The notes beneath the pieces were generated by a model, which was given only the letters and a program-made list of their open reading frames with translations, searched no databases and was not told the origin of the DNA. From Bathymodiolus brooksi (Eukaryota; Mollusca; Bivalvia; Mytilida; Modiolidae): 64,000 nt of DNA. Each line of letters opens with the position of its first letter. Within the stretch, counting starts at the first letter, position 1. Below, in pieces: positions 11,286 to 23,270 of this stretch. The stretch is from assembly GCA_963680875.1 (NCBI GenBank), contig OY804583.1:32849331-32913330 (forward strand). The letters are read 5' to 3'. The translations under genes and the position numbers were made by a program.

Positions 11286-12840
11286 ACAGAGTAGAGGGTA
11301 TTGAAGACTCCTGTTACTTGAATATTTACATACAACAAATACTTTATAAAATGTTTCATCCTCTCATCCCACACCCCCCTAAGAAAACCCAACAAAATAA
11401 TGATAAAAAACAAATGAATAATAGTTGGATGTATAGAATTTTCTCAAGAAATATACATTTACAAACAACAAATACTATATATCTAATCCTCCAACCCCCC
11501 TAACCCCCCCCCCCCCAATAAAATAATAATAAAAAACAAACAAATAATAGTTGGGTGTATACAAGTTTCTCAAGAAATATACATTTATATACAAGAAATA
11601 CTTTATATCCAATCCTCAAATCCCCCAGCAAAATAATAATAAAAAAAGAAATACTAGTTGGGTATATAGAACTTTCTCAAGAAATATAGATTTATTTCCA
11701 AAAAATATTTTATATTCAATCCTCCCACCTCCTTATTCCGCCCAACAAAATAATAAAAAAAAAAAAACAAATATTAGTTGAGTGCATAGAAATTTCTCAA
11801 TGAATATACATTTATATACAACCAATACTATATATCTAATCCTGTAACCCCCGCCCCCTCCACCCCTAAAAAATAAACAAAAGTCAAATAATAGTTCAGT
11901 GCATAAAAGTGTCTCAATGAATACATATATATATACAACAAATACTTTATATCCAATCCTCCAACACCTCCACCCCAAAACAAAAAAAAAAACGAAAGCA
12001 AAAAACAGAAGCCAAAACCAAATAATAGTTGGGTGCATAGAAGCTTCTCAATGAATATACACTTATAAACAACAAATTCTTTATATCCAATCCCCCCCGC
12101 CCCCCCCAAAGAATAAACAACAAAAGACAAAAACAAGATAAAAACAAAAAGAAAAAGAAAAAAGGAATCAAAGAAAGAAAAAAAAAACCCCAAACAATTA
12201 ATAGTTTGGTGTGTAGAAGTTTCTCAATAAATATATATTTATATGCAACAAATACTTTATATCCAATACTCCTACCCCCCCCCCCCCCCCCAAATAAAAA
12301 CCCCAACAAAAAACAAAAAGCAAATTATAGATGGTGCATAATAGTTTCGCCATGAATATACACTTATGTAAAACAAATACTTTATGTCCAAACCTCCACC
12401 CCCTCACCCTTCCTAAAAAACGCAAAGTAAACCCCAATAATAGCTGGGTGTATAGAAGTTTCGCAATGAGTATACACACACACAAAACAAAACAAAACAA
12501 ATAGCAAACAAACAAATACAATTAATAGTTTGGTGTGTAGAAGTTTCTCAATAAATATATATTTATATGCAACAAATACTTTATATCCAAAACTCCTACC
12601 CCCCAAACCCCCCCCCAAAGCCAAAAACCCTCAAAAACCGCAACAAAAATCAAATTATAGGTGGGTGCAAGGCAGTTTCTCAATGAATATACATTTATGT
12701 ACAACAAATACTTTATATCCAATCCTCCAGTCCCCCCACACACGCACAAATCAAAACAAACAAACAAACAAATACTCTTTGGATGTATAGAAGTTTCTCA
12801 AGAAAATTACGTTTATATACAACAAATACAACAAAATAAA
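11286..12840. repeat. Array of about 120-bp units with A/C-rich spacers, copy A
   Basis: About twelve units share a conserved core of some 75 bases. The core includes TTTCTCAAGAAATATACATT and ACAAATACTTTATATCCAAT. After each core comes a spacer of C runs and A-rich sequence that differs in length and sequence. Core starts include 11419, 11546, 11652, 11771, 11888, 12023, 12199, 12326, 12439, 12523, 12655 and 12771. The minus-strand open frames of 80-120 codons here are repeats of the core in varying frames. Confidence 0.9.
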
Positions 12841-14037
12841 TTGTCGTCATCACAAAGGTCAATGACCTCCCCTTAAAATTAACATAACTCTAATGATATT
12901 TTTTTTAATAAAAAAATGAACACTTCAAAATCAGTTTTCATTGATTTGAAATAAGAGGTGTTTTCCAAAAGGAGATAATTTTGTTAACATATATCATCAG
13001 ATATGTTAATTAAACAATCTCATTTTTGAGCAATTTGTTTTGAGGGGGGGGGAACTTTTTTTTCGGATATTTGAAAAAAAAAATGTCTATCTATTTTCTC
13101 CCACATTAAAATTTAGTTTGTGACACACCAAACAAACAAATCCACTATCTTTATTTGCCATGTAAGCAAACGGATTTGCTTAACTGTTTATGATATAAGA
13201 ACATATCTATCAGGTACTCTAAAGAATAATGTATATTCTACCAAAGGACTGGGAGCTATAAGGGTCAAAATCGGCCCCACCTCAGATGTCGTGAAAATTT
13301 GCTTCAAAATGTATTCACCAATATGTGCTTTTCAGAAGTAAATACAGTTAGTTAATATGTGCATCTAATTCCCCACAGTGGACCGACAAAGTCAGGTAAT
13401 GAAAAGCATCGACTGTCATTTTTTTCAGAATACAGAACGTACGTATCATTGTATTATAATGCATATCTTTAAAAAAGAAAAACAAAAAAAGCCTAATAAA
13501 ACTCAATAAACAAAGCATAAATTTGACTAAATATGCAATGTGGATTGATTTCAGGAATAAAAACATGTTCCGAAGCTGTATTATGAAATGAAAGTGAACG
13601 AATAGTAATGTCGCAACGTCACCCATTTTCGACGGTCTCCTGTTTTCGACGGTTTGCTTCACGTGATAAAATCTCTCATTATTTTGATCGCTTCATTTGT
13701 CAGAGGTTATATCATGATTTTGAAATTGCATGAATGATCTCAAGAAATCTGATCTAAAAATCTGATCTTTAAATATAGGAACTACGTACCACATCTATTA
13801 TTTCACGTTCAAATTGTATTTTTTCGTAATTCATTTTTTCGTCACCTTAACAAAGCGTTAACCATTTAATAAATATATCTCATACAGACCGATTTTGGTT
13901 TCATCGTCTGCTATGACATTGATACTATACATATTGAGGTCATATCAATTCTGAAACTTATTAACATTGATGGTCGAAAACTGGTCGAAATTTTGGTATT
14001 AACCTTAAAGAAGTAATAGATATATTTATTTGGACAA
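12841..14037. other. Noncoding right end of duplication copy A
   Basis: No gene is supported. Homology to 63045-63987 begins at about 13070. It contains two TTTTCGACGGT words near 13627 and 13642. The duplication ends after GGACAATA. Confidence 0.6.
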
Positions 14038-14629
14038 TATGAAATTTTTTAAACCCTTTTTTAACCGTACTTTATTCTTAACGACAACCAATGCGATGAT
14101 ATATTCCAATACATTTTTACCGACAACCATCATAAATATATAAAAAAAAAATGCCAAGGTGCGGGTTGAGAGAAGTCCAATATTTAAAGATCGCTTTTCT
14201 CTTATAATATTGAAATATTTGGGAAATGGTGTGAAGCAAAATGTTTAATGTGTATCGATTTTAACTACATGTAGGAACCTGTGAGAATTATTTTTGTTTT
14301 TTTGATAAACTGATAACAAGCCTTGGAATCAGATATCCCATGGAAAGTGGTTGTCGATATATAATTGTTTTACAATCAAGTAATTCATATATATGTATGA
14401 TGAGAACAAGTTTACAACCATATGATTAATCGTGTAGGTAAAATGTGTGTCGCTGCCATGAATCTATGTATGATTCTTTTGATTGTCACTAGAAAAAGAG
14501 GAGATGGTAGATATTAGTTTGCTTTGTGACAAACCAACAACAACACTCCTAATAGCGAGCATCACAAGATGCGAGCTAAATAGCAACATGTGTATAAGGA
14601 GATGCATCAATATATTATCATAAAGATAA
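14038..14629. other. No gene seen upstream of the LINE
   Basis: AT-rich sequence lies between the duplication breakpoint and the first recognisable LINE codons. The last 100 bases or so are probably LINE 5' sequence, but the element start is not visible. Confidence 0.4.
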
Positions 14630-17530
14630 TATATCTGCAGTAAGCGAGCTCATATCGGGAATTGAAATTAATCCAGGCCGGTTCGATTCCGACAACTCTA
14701 GTAGTTCTAGCAATGATTTTGATAATAAACCTGATGTAAGCGAGCTCATAAACAATGCATTTACATTCCTTCATCTAAATATTCAAAGTATTGTATCTAA
14801 GATAGATATGATCTCAGCTGAGTATTCTTGCCACGATATACTTTCGTTCACTGAGAGCTGGTTAAACGAAAATACATCTACCGACCAACAATGTTTAGAA
14901 ATTCCCGATTATAAATTCCCCCCATTTCGACGAGGTAGATCTAATAAAGTAGGTGGTGGTGTCATCGTATATGTTAAGAATACTGTCAACTGCATAATTA
15001 GATAATTAGACCTGATCTTCATGTAGGTAGTCTTGAGTGTATATGGTTAGAAATAAAGCTAAATAATAAACAAATACTTGTACGGCACATTCTATATCCC
15101 ACCAACTAGTGATCTGCAAACCTGGAGAAATATTGAACATTCTATTGATTTAACTCTAAATTGTAACTATGATATGATTTTGACAGGAAACTTCAATATT
15201 AATCAACTTAATAACAATATAAATGATAAAATTGGGTCACTAATGACCCAATTTATTCTGCATCAACTTATAACTGAACCTACATATGTAACTGAACACA
15301 GTTCATCTTTATTGGATTTGATTCTCGTAAGTAACCCATTAAGTGTACTTTTCACAGATGTTGGTGCTCCACTGCTCGAACAGGTTAGGTATCATTTACC
15401 TGTGATTGGTTTGCTACACCATTCTAGTAAACCATCGACATCTTATAAAAGGAAAATATTTCTTTACGACAAGGGTGATTTTGACTCGTATAGACAACAT
15501 CTTACAGATGTTGACTGGGAGACTTTGTTTGGACATAACGACGTAGACACAAGTGTAGACATTATAACAAACACGATTTTAAATATAGCAGATAATACTA
15601 TTCCTAGCATATTTATAACGGTACAGAAAGATGGCCGACCAAGGATTACTACAAGTATCAAGAAATTCATACGTAGGAAAAATCGAATCCATAAAAAAGC
15701 AAAACATAAAAATTCTATAAACCATTGGGAAAAGTATCGTATAATTAGGAACAAATGCAATAATTTGATAAAAATGGCAAAGAATGATAATTTTTCAACA
15801 ATATCCGACAAATATTATAGCAGAATCATCTGGTAGTAAAAATTGGTGGAATCTTGTTAAAAGACTACTTGGTTCAACTAAAAATCGTTCAATACCCCCC
15901 TTACAAACAGACGATGACTTAATATGCGACAATTTTGCAAAATGTGAGTTAATTATCGACTTTTTCAGTAAACAATCAAACCTGGACGACTCTAATTCCA
16001 CAGTTCCGGAACCTAATGATCCACTTTATGACAAACTGACACAACTACACATTACAGAAACTGACATAGAAGATGTTCTACAATTGCTCGACACTACAAA
16101 AGCAACTGGACCAGATTTAATAAACCCACGACGTATAAGAGAAGGGGCTTCCATTTTGAAGTTTCCATTGTGTCTGTTATTTAACTTGTCTCTGTCAACT
16201 TGTAGATTCCCGACAAAGTGGAAGCTGGCAAATGTCACTCCAGTCTTTAAGAAAGATAATCCGGGTAAGGTAAATAATTACAGACCTATTTCTCTAATTA
16301 GTGTCTTGGGCAAGGTAATGGAAAGATGTATTTATAAACATGTCTATAATTATTTACTCAAAAATAGTATTATTACCCCACAACAATCAGGGTTCACTCC
16401 TGGTGAATCTGCAATTAACCAACTTCTTCTAAGTCTCACAAAAGAATTCGGAAAAGCTTTAGACGAAGGAAAAGAAATACACGTAGTTTTTTGTGATATA
16501 AGTAAAGCTTTTGACAGGGTTTGGCATAAGGGTTTACTTAATAAATTAGAAAATATTGGGACACAAGGGTCTTTATTGTTATGGATAAACAATGATCTTA
16601 CAGACAGAAAACAACGAGTGGCTATAGAAAGCGCACATTCTAAATGGCGCACTATCAAAGCCGGGGTTCCCCAGGGATCTATTCTAGAGCCTCTATTTTT
16701 TTATAATATTTATAAATGACATTGTCACAGAAATTCACTCATCTATAAAACTATTTGCTGATGATACTAGCTTGTATGTTATTGTTGATAACCCTCGTGA
16801 ATCGGTAATAACGTTAAATAACGACATGGCAACAATTCATGCATGGTCCATTAAGTGGCTAGTAAACTTTAACCCTCAAAAAAACAGAAACTATGACGAG
16901 CACTAGAAAGATTAACAAACCCTTTCATCCGCCTCTTATAATGAATAATACAATAATTAATCAAGTTACAGAACATAAACATCCCGGCTTAGAAAATGCA
17001 AATGACGGTAACTGGCAAAAACATATTGATCTAATAACAAAGAAAGCTTTTATTAGAGTTAACATACTAAGAAAATTCAAATTTATTCCAGATAGGAAGA
17101 CCTTAGAAAAGATTTATCTTACCTTCATTCGGCCGATTTTGGAATATGCAGACGTCGTATGGGATAATAAGACATTGTTCTTGATAAAAAAATTAGAAAA
17201 TGTTCAAATAGACGCTGCTAGAATCGTCACTGGGGGAACTCGGTTAGTATCTATTAATAGTTTATATAAAGAGACGGGTTGGGAGACGTTACAGGCAAGA
17301 CGGGAAAATCACCAAAAAAATATTTTTATAAAATGGTAAACGGTCTTGTTCCTCCTTACCTTAGTGCAATTGTTCCCTGTAACTTTGAAAATATTCATGA
17401 CTACAACACTAGACAGGCGTAAGTATCCACCCAGTACGTACTAGAACAACCTTGTATAATAATTCTTTTCTACCCTCTACTGTAAGATTATGGAACAGCG
17501 AACTCAATAACATCAATAAGAGATAGCAAG
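14630..17530 (+). pseudogene. CR1/Jockey-like LINE, endonuclease-RT ORF with frameshifts
   Basis: The N-terminal stretch ends in SGIEINPGR, a decayed version of the 2A-like motif found at this position in many such LINEs. An APE-type endonuclease follows (FLHLNIQSI, SFTESWLNEN, then TGNFNIN where GDFN is expected, and RYHLPV where SDHLPV is expected). The RT lies at about 15840-16880, with NYRPISLISVLGKVMER, DISKAFDRVWHKGLL, AGVPQGSILEPL and LFADDTSLY. A C-terminal segment includes RPILEYADVVWDN. Frame changes occur near 15005, 15075, 15800, in the T run at about 16696, near 16885 and near 17330. The two altered endonuclease residues would abolish cleavage if they are not recent decay. Confidence 0.9.
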
Positions 17531-18296
17531 TCTCCTTCATCTCTGAAATCCTATTATAAATCAAAATGTATAAAGAAACCTATTTATTATTACTCAGGAA
17601 CTCAAATTGGACAAATCCTTCACATGAGATTATGAAATGCATGTAGCTCTCTAAACTATCATCTATTCCTAAAAAAATGTAGTAGATTCGCCCAACTGTA
17701 GTTGTCATCAAGGGGTCCCTGAAACTAACTCGCATTATCTTTTTTATTCCTATGAACTTGACAGTTGACTGTTTACTTTTGGGATCACCTGACCTCACAG
17801 ACCATCAAAATAACAGTTTATTTTTAAATGTACAAAAGTTTATAATAAACAGTAAACGTTTCATCTAACATCAGCAGTACTTAGTTCCCTTATTTCTTTC
17901 TTCTTTTTTCTTCTTTTTTAATTACTTTGAATCAAACATTTTTTACATCAAACACCAGATCACTTTCTTTGTTTTATCTTCTTATACCTTCTGTAATTTA
18001 TATCAAATTTATTAGTTAGTTCTATTTGCTTCTCCCCTTAGAGATTCACAGTATATTATATATGAAATTTATTCCTACGGATAGGGATTAATATAAGTTC
18101 TTGTAACTTGTTTCCCAATCCTATTAATTACTTCTTATTATGTAATGTATATAGCTGAATATTGTAATGTTATATTTAATTAATTAATAAAATATGCTTA
18201 AACTAATATATGATCAGTGCCAACAGGAAATGGATTCTAAGTTTCGGCATAGAATGGACAATCGGAGTGAAGTACAGGACATATACTTTTAATTAA
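17531..18296. other. Probable LINE 3' region; no gene
   Basis: Residual codons of the LINE C-terminus may continue to about 17580. AT-rich sequence follows, ending in TTAATTAATTAATAAAATA at about 18177. No coding signal is visible. Confidence 0.4.
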
Positions 18297-19345
18297 ACAA
18301 CATTATTAAGAAAATACTGGTGAAACGCGCTAATCTGGGTCACGGGTCACTGTGATCGGGCGGCTGTATCGAGAAACAGATACGATGTTGAAAAAACTGT
18401 TGATACTCATAAAATATTGATAAATGCAATAAAATTTTATGTTTGCCTTCAAGAAATATGATAGACAAAACCATGTGTGAGGTTTTATGACGAAATATCT
18501 CCGATTTCTATGTAAATTTACGAGTTGAAGTTGCGGCTGTATCGAGAAACAGATAAGGTGTTGAAAAAACTGTTGATACTCATAAAATATTGATAAATGC
18601 AATACAATTTTATGTTTGTCTTCAAGAAATATGATAGACAAAACCATGTGTGAAGTTTTATGACGAAATATCTCCGATTTCTATGTAAATTTACGAGTTG
18701 AAGTGGAGAAACACCCACAGGTAATTTTAGCGATGTATTTTTATCTTGGACAAGAATAATGGGCGGCCTGATTGGATGACCGATTTAAAACACACTAACT
18801 CCGCATGGTAAAAAGATGTATGTAAAAGAAATCTATGTTATATTTATTCATTTGTTTGTTTCTGGAATATTGTTGATCATTGATTTAAACAAGAGAAAAG
18901 GGAAAAAGGGGGGGGGGGGGGTGAATTTTACTTGTGAATTTTATAGTTAAATAAATATTATGTTTCGACAGTTTAAAGAGAAAAATAAAAATTTGTTGCG
19001 ACTAAAGCTTAAATCAGCGTTAAAAATTGAACAAATATCAGTGGTTTTGTAAATGAGATTTATTTTAAATAGAAAATCTGAAATTATTATTTATTAATTT
19101 ATTATTAATGATACAATTTTATATCCCTTGGGAGGGGGAGATGGCTATGATGAAAATGTGAAATAAAAACACAGGACCGGACATTAAGCAAAAATAATAA
19201 TACAGGATTAGTTTTTTATTAAAAAAATCGAGGACCCCTGTGTCCATGAAATATATTTTTTTTAAAGTTAATAATATGAAATATTGACATCCGCACTTGC
19301 CTTTTGGACAGCACATTTCTGTGTCCACACTTGTTTGAATAAAAA
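18297..19345. repeat. Dispersed repeat D, copy 1
   Basis: This stretch matches 33383-34515 over most of its length, from AACAACATTATTAA through GGACAGCACATTTCTGTGTC. In this copy a 173-base segment starting CGGCTGTATCGAGAAACAGA is tandemly duplicated at 18361 and 18534. Neither copy holds a convincing ORF, and the small minus-strand frames come from the duplicated segment. The element class is not identified. Confidence 0.85.
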
Positions 19346-19578
19346 ATAACTATCCAGTTTAAAAATAACAAAACCAAAAATTAAAAAGGAAACCGTACAG
19401 CTTCTTTACATGAAACGATTAATTTATTTAAAAAATGGACAATCGTTAGAACTTCTTGTTTCGCCCCTAAAGAACGATCGGCCCTAAATAAAAGTCGTCC
19501 CCGATTTATCTCGGCCCAAAAAACTCCTTTGCAATAGAATTAACTGGGTAAGTCGAATTGAAGAACAAAGAAAAATAA

Positions 19579-19830
19579 TCAAGAATGATGAAGAAAAGAA
19601 CCCAAATCTACAATTTGTACATGTACATGTTTATGCATAGATGCGATTCTCGCCTGTAGGCTGTGCCTAATCCATATTAAACTGTTGCTATCAGAATCTG
19701 CTGTAAGTTGTCTTTTACGTGTAAGGAGTGTGTCCTTTACATCCCGCGCTAAGGAATGTATTAAATTCGTTCCACACAGCTGTCTGGTGTCCCTTGCACA
19801 TAAAGTCGGCGTTTTCCTAGAGGAAGTCAT
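19579..19830 (-). CDS. Unidentified 83-codon open frame
   Basis: An open frame on the minus strand starts MTSSRKTPTLCARDTRQLCG and is rich in Arg, Ser, Thr and Leu. Local base composition is less AT-biased than the flanks, which is the only support for coding. No domain, signal peptide or family is recognised, and no splice partners are identified. It may be chance. Confidence 0.15.
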   Translation of the reverse strand: MTSSRKTPTLCARDTRQLCGTNLIHSLARDVKDTLLTRKRQLTADSDSNSLIWIRHSLQARIASMHKHVHVQIVDLGSFLHHS

Positions 19831-19928
19831 TTGTTATTTTATTTATGCCAAATTCGCAGTCATGTTAAGGTTGTCCATCAATACGGTTGTTGTGAATCAT
19901 GTCAATTCCGACCACGTTCCGATTTTTC

Positions 19929-20881
19929 TATTGAATGTTGGAACTGTTCCAACAGTGTGATATATATTCTTACATTTTAGTATACATTTTAGATTATGAA
20001 AAAAACCAGCTGAGTTGCAATTGTTAAAATAAAAATATGGTTGTGATCGTCTTCCGTAATTAAAATCGTCAAAATGAAATACAACCGAATCAAATGGTGA
20101 CTTGCTTCAACCTCATTTAAAATATACCTTGACATTCTTTCAAACTTGTCAATCACGTTCACGATCTTTTATTACAACACTATTTCACTCAAGTGTGCAT
20201 TTTTTCCTGTTCTAGTAAAAGGACTTTATCAAACAGAATCATACAGTTTACATGTAATGCAGTTAATACGCATTTAAGAGCCCCAACTTTATACTGCTCA
20301 TGCTCAGATGCTAAGATACATAGCACGGTCTGTGCAATATTGATTGATTGATTGATTGATTTATTTATTTATTTGTTTATTTATGCTTTGGTGTCAGTGT
20401 TTCAACTGTTGACAGAGTTTTAAATTCAACATGGGTAGACTTAATTACCTTTCATCTTAACTGAACTTGAGCCGTCGTGGTCGTATGGTAGTTGAATTTA
20501 CAACTACCTGTGCAATCGTTGCCTATCACCACTATTGAATGCTGGAACTGTTCCGACAGTGTGCTATATATTTTTTCATTTTAATATAGGTTATGAAAAA
20601 AACCCAGCTGAGTTGCAATTGTTAAAAAAAATATGGTTGTGATCGTCTTCCGTAATTAAAATCGTCAAAATGAAATACAACCGAATTAATATCAAATGGT
20701 GGCTTGTTTCAACCTCATTTAAAATATACCTTGACATTCTTTCAAACTTGTACATCACGTTCATAATCTTTTATTAGAACACCAGTTCACACAGGTGTAC
20801 ATTTTTTTCCTGTTCTAGTTAAAGGACTTTATCAAACAGAATCATACAGTTTACATGTAATGCAGTTAGTACGCATTTAAA
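19929..20881. repeat. Local duplication of about 350 bp (two copies)
   Basis: The segment 19929-20275, starting ATTGAATGTTGGAACTGTTC and ending GTACGCATTTAA or a variant of it, is repeated at 20531-20881. A SINE head and a simple (ATTG/ATTT)n run at 20340-20380 lie between. A further part (20281-20450) recurs at 21382-21570, so several local duplications overlap. Confidence 0.85.
20471..20532 (+). repeat. tRNA-derived SINE fragment
   Basis: The A-box-like TGGTCGTATGGTAGT lies at 20478-20492. The copy is cut at 20532 by the start of the second duplicate block. The fuller copy is at 21846-22071. Confidence 0.6.
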
Positions 20882-21102
20882 CCACAGAAGAATATTTCTA
20901 TTTTCCACACCTTGTGGTGAGGGGTCGATATTGTGCATGCGAAATATTAATTGCAAAACCCATTGACTGGCTATTTGCTGCCTGTCTAGAATATTTTATT
21001 GTTTTCTCGATCGACAATTCAGAAGATAGAAAACAATATGATGAATATTGTCTGTCAATCATGCAAACAATAACTTATGCACATGACAGAACGCATTTTG
21101 AA

Positions 21103-22119
21103 TGCACTACATACACAAACTTTTGATCCATCATTTGTCCATTGGAGGTTGATTTAAGAGAATGAAACTGATAGAAGTTAAAAAGTTTAATTTGGGCGCA
21201 AAATGGGAAACTTTATATAATTTATGAAAATGTGATGTGAATTTTAGGGATCCTCAGATTCAAATCCATTCATCTACTTTTCTACACTTTTATACATATA
21301 CATATGTATACCCATTATTTCAAATGATAGTAATGTTATTTTAAAATATTTCCACTTTGTTTTACTTATCGTTTTCTTTTAAGAGCCCCAGCTTTATACT
21401 TCTTATGCTCAGCAACGGACCACCTTCGTCAATTGTCTTAGCTCATCGATGATGATGATATTCACTAAGATAAATAGCACGGTCCGTACAATATTTATTT
21501 ATTTATTCATGCTTTGGTGTCAGTGTTTCAACTGTTGACAGAGTTTTAAATTCAACATGTGTAGACTTATAGAAAGTGTGTAATCGTAAAATTCAATGGC
21601 CAACCATCCCAGTCTGGTGGCAAAAGAAAAGGGTATTGTTCTGATATGCCTAATGTTGTGTCTGCAACTGACGGAACTTCACATGAGATACAAATTCCAT
21701 CCAATGAACCCCAACAAAAAACATACTTTCAGCAAACCAATTCTTTTCATTGATTGATATGAAAAGAAAGTTTATAAACAGTGATAATCATAAATTCCAT
21801 CAATATCAATAAAAAAATTACCTTTCATCTTAACTGAACTCGAGCCCTCGTGGTCGTATGGTAGTTGAATTTACAGCTACCTGTGTAATCGTTGCTTATC
21901 ACCACTTAAGTTGGGAGTTTGAACCCCATTCATGGCGAGGTGTACTCGATAAAACATTATGTGATAAAGTTTGTCAGTGACTTGCGACAGATCTGTTGAT
22001 TTCTCTGGGTACTCCAATTTCCGCCACAAAAGTAGTAACTGAAATATTTTTGAAAGTGGTGTTAAACACCTAACCTCCAATGGACAAATGATGGATCAAA
22101 AGTGTGTGTATGTAGTGCA
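21103..22119. repeat. 48-bp inverted repeats enclosing a SINE-bearing block
   Basis: The arm at 21103-21150 begins TGCACTACATACACAAAC. The arm at 22072-22119 is its reverse complement with one mismatch. Both outer flanks and the enclosed 921 bases are noncoding. The enclosed part holds a duplicated segment and a SINE. This could be an inversion or a foldback insertion. Confidence 0.85.
21846..22071 (+). repeat. tRNA-derived SINE
   Basis: The A-box-like TGGTCGTATGGTAGT is at 21851-21865 and the B-box-like AGTTTGAACCCCA at 21916-21928. A body and a tail ending GTGGTGTTAAACACCTAA follow. The architecture is that of a tRNA-headed SINE. Partial relatives are at 20471, 38528 and 52360. Confidence 0.65.
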
Positions 22120-22980
22120 TAACATAAAACACCTTTGAGTCATAATGTGGCATATCTTTACAAATACCAATAATACTACAACAATAATGTTTCCCACACA
22201 ATTATGGGAACTGTTATACACATATCATGTCATTAAACAATGTACTGAAAAAGAAACAACTTCACTTTCAAATTTCACACAAGCTTAAAATACAAACAAT
22301 GCATGTTTTGTGTCAACATATTTAACTAGAGACTTCATATTCAGAGAAATATGTAAGAGTGTTCATCATTGACGCAATATCGTGCGCAACGTCACACGCA
22401 TTGTCGTTTGAACTCAAAAGGAATGGAGCGCATTCTGAAGTGGTCAATAAACCACAATATCCGATAATAGCCGCAGATCCATTGTAAATGAATGTATCAA
22501 TATGAAAATCATTAAACGAGAAAGGACTACAGAGAAATTGGAAGTTATCTATCCTAAAAGAACACTTCTTTCACTCGTCATTAGACATCTTATTACTTAT
22601 TATTTAATCAAAAAAGTTTTTACATTTACGATCTATGCAGGTATATAGTACGTTTGACTTCTATAAATCTCCAGAATAAAAGTTCTTAAAGGTTTAAGTA
22701 GAAGTAATTTGTAAGTATTTTAACTAATATTCCGTCGTTTCCGGGAATTGAATATTTTTTTTTCTTTTGATCAGCTAATCCAAATTTTTGTATTTATGTT
22801 TATGTATTCAAATATAACAAGGTTTGTTTGTGGTTGTACAGTTCTAGTTTTTATTTAATTGATGCATTTAGAAAAGTAAAATAATTAACATATTTTTCCG
22901 GGTTTTTGTTCCACATCGTTCCTTCTATGAGCAGAATAATAAACTAACCCCATGTCTAATCGAAATAAAATTCTTGGATA
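22120..22980. other. No gene seen
   Basis: AT-rich sequence without recognisable repeats or coding signal. Confidence 0.4.
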
Positions 22981-22984
22981 ATGA

Positions 22985-23270
22985 CCCCGGATATTTTCCA
23001 CTTGTAAACACTTATTACCGGGTTGTAACTAGATTAACACGACGAGTGTCACTAATGGAGCAGGAACTGTTTACCCTTCCGGAGCACCTGAGTTCTCCCC
23101 CGGTTTTTACCGGGTTCGTGTTACTCGATCTTTAGTTTTATATGTATGTTTTGTATATCGTTGTTTGTCCTTTTGTCCTTTTTCTGTTAACCATTGTGTT
23201 GTCTGTTCTTCTTCGAAATACGGATTCTGATTACCCCATTGGTATCTTCAAACTCTTCTTAAGGATATGT
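22985..23270 (+). mobile_element. Solitary 3' tail of the Penelope-like element
   Basis: The sequence GTAACTAGATTAACACGACG near 23025, the TTTGTCC words near 23165 and GGTATCTTCAAACTCTTCTT at 23241 match the tail at 7870-8100. No RT sequence precedes it, so it is a 5'-truncated insertion or a relic. The open frame through it is not a gene. Confidence 0.8.

Larger units (their letters stand above)
1..14037. repeat. Segmental duplication, copy A
   Basis: This block reappears in the same orientation as copy B. From 2132 to 5683 the two align at a constant offset of 45,864 bases. Beyond the 5.8-kb insertion in B the offset becomes 51,605 (6236 against 57841), which equals the insertion less a 58-base gap in B near 5890. 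Homology continues to about 14037, after which A runs toward a LINE while B reads different sequence from 63988. The left end lies outside the window. Divergence is uneven, near zero from about 3000 to 4714 and about 2 percent after 4715. Tandem arrays inside the block differ in copy number. Confidence 0.93.

Noticed and set aside
11733..12790. Aromatic-rich minus-strand frames of 80-121 codons
   Set aside because: They read through the 120-bp array core plus G/T-rich complements of spacers. They overlap each other in different frames.
11286..12840. CRISPR-like repeat and spacer arrangement
   Set aside because: Spacers are low-complexity A/C sequence of variable length in an animal genome. 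No cas genes are present.
20914..21126. 70-codon plus-strand open frame
   Set aside because: It ends inside the 48-bp inverted repeat and has no recognised domain. There is no support beyond being open.
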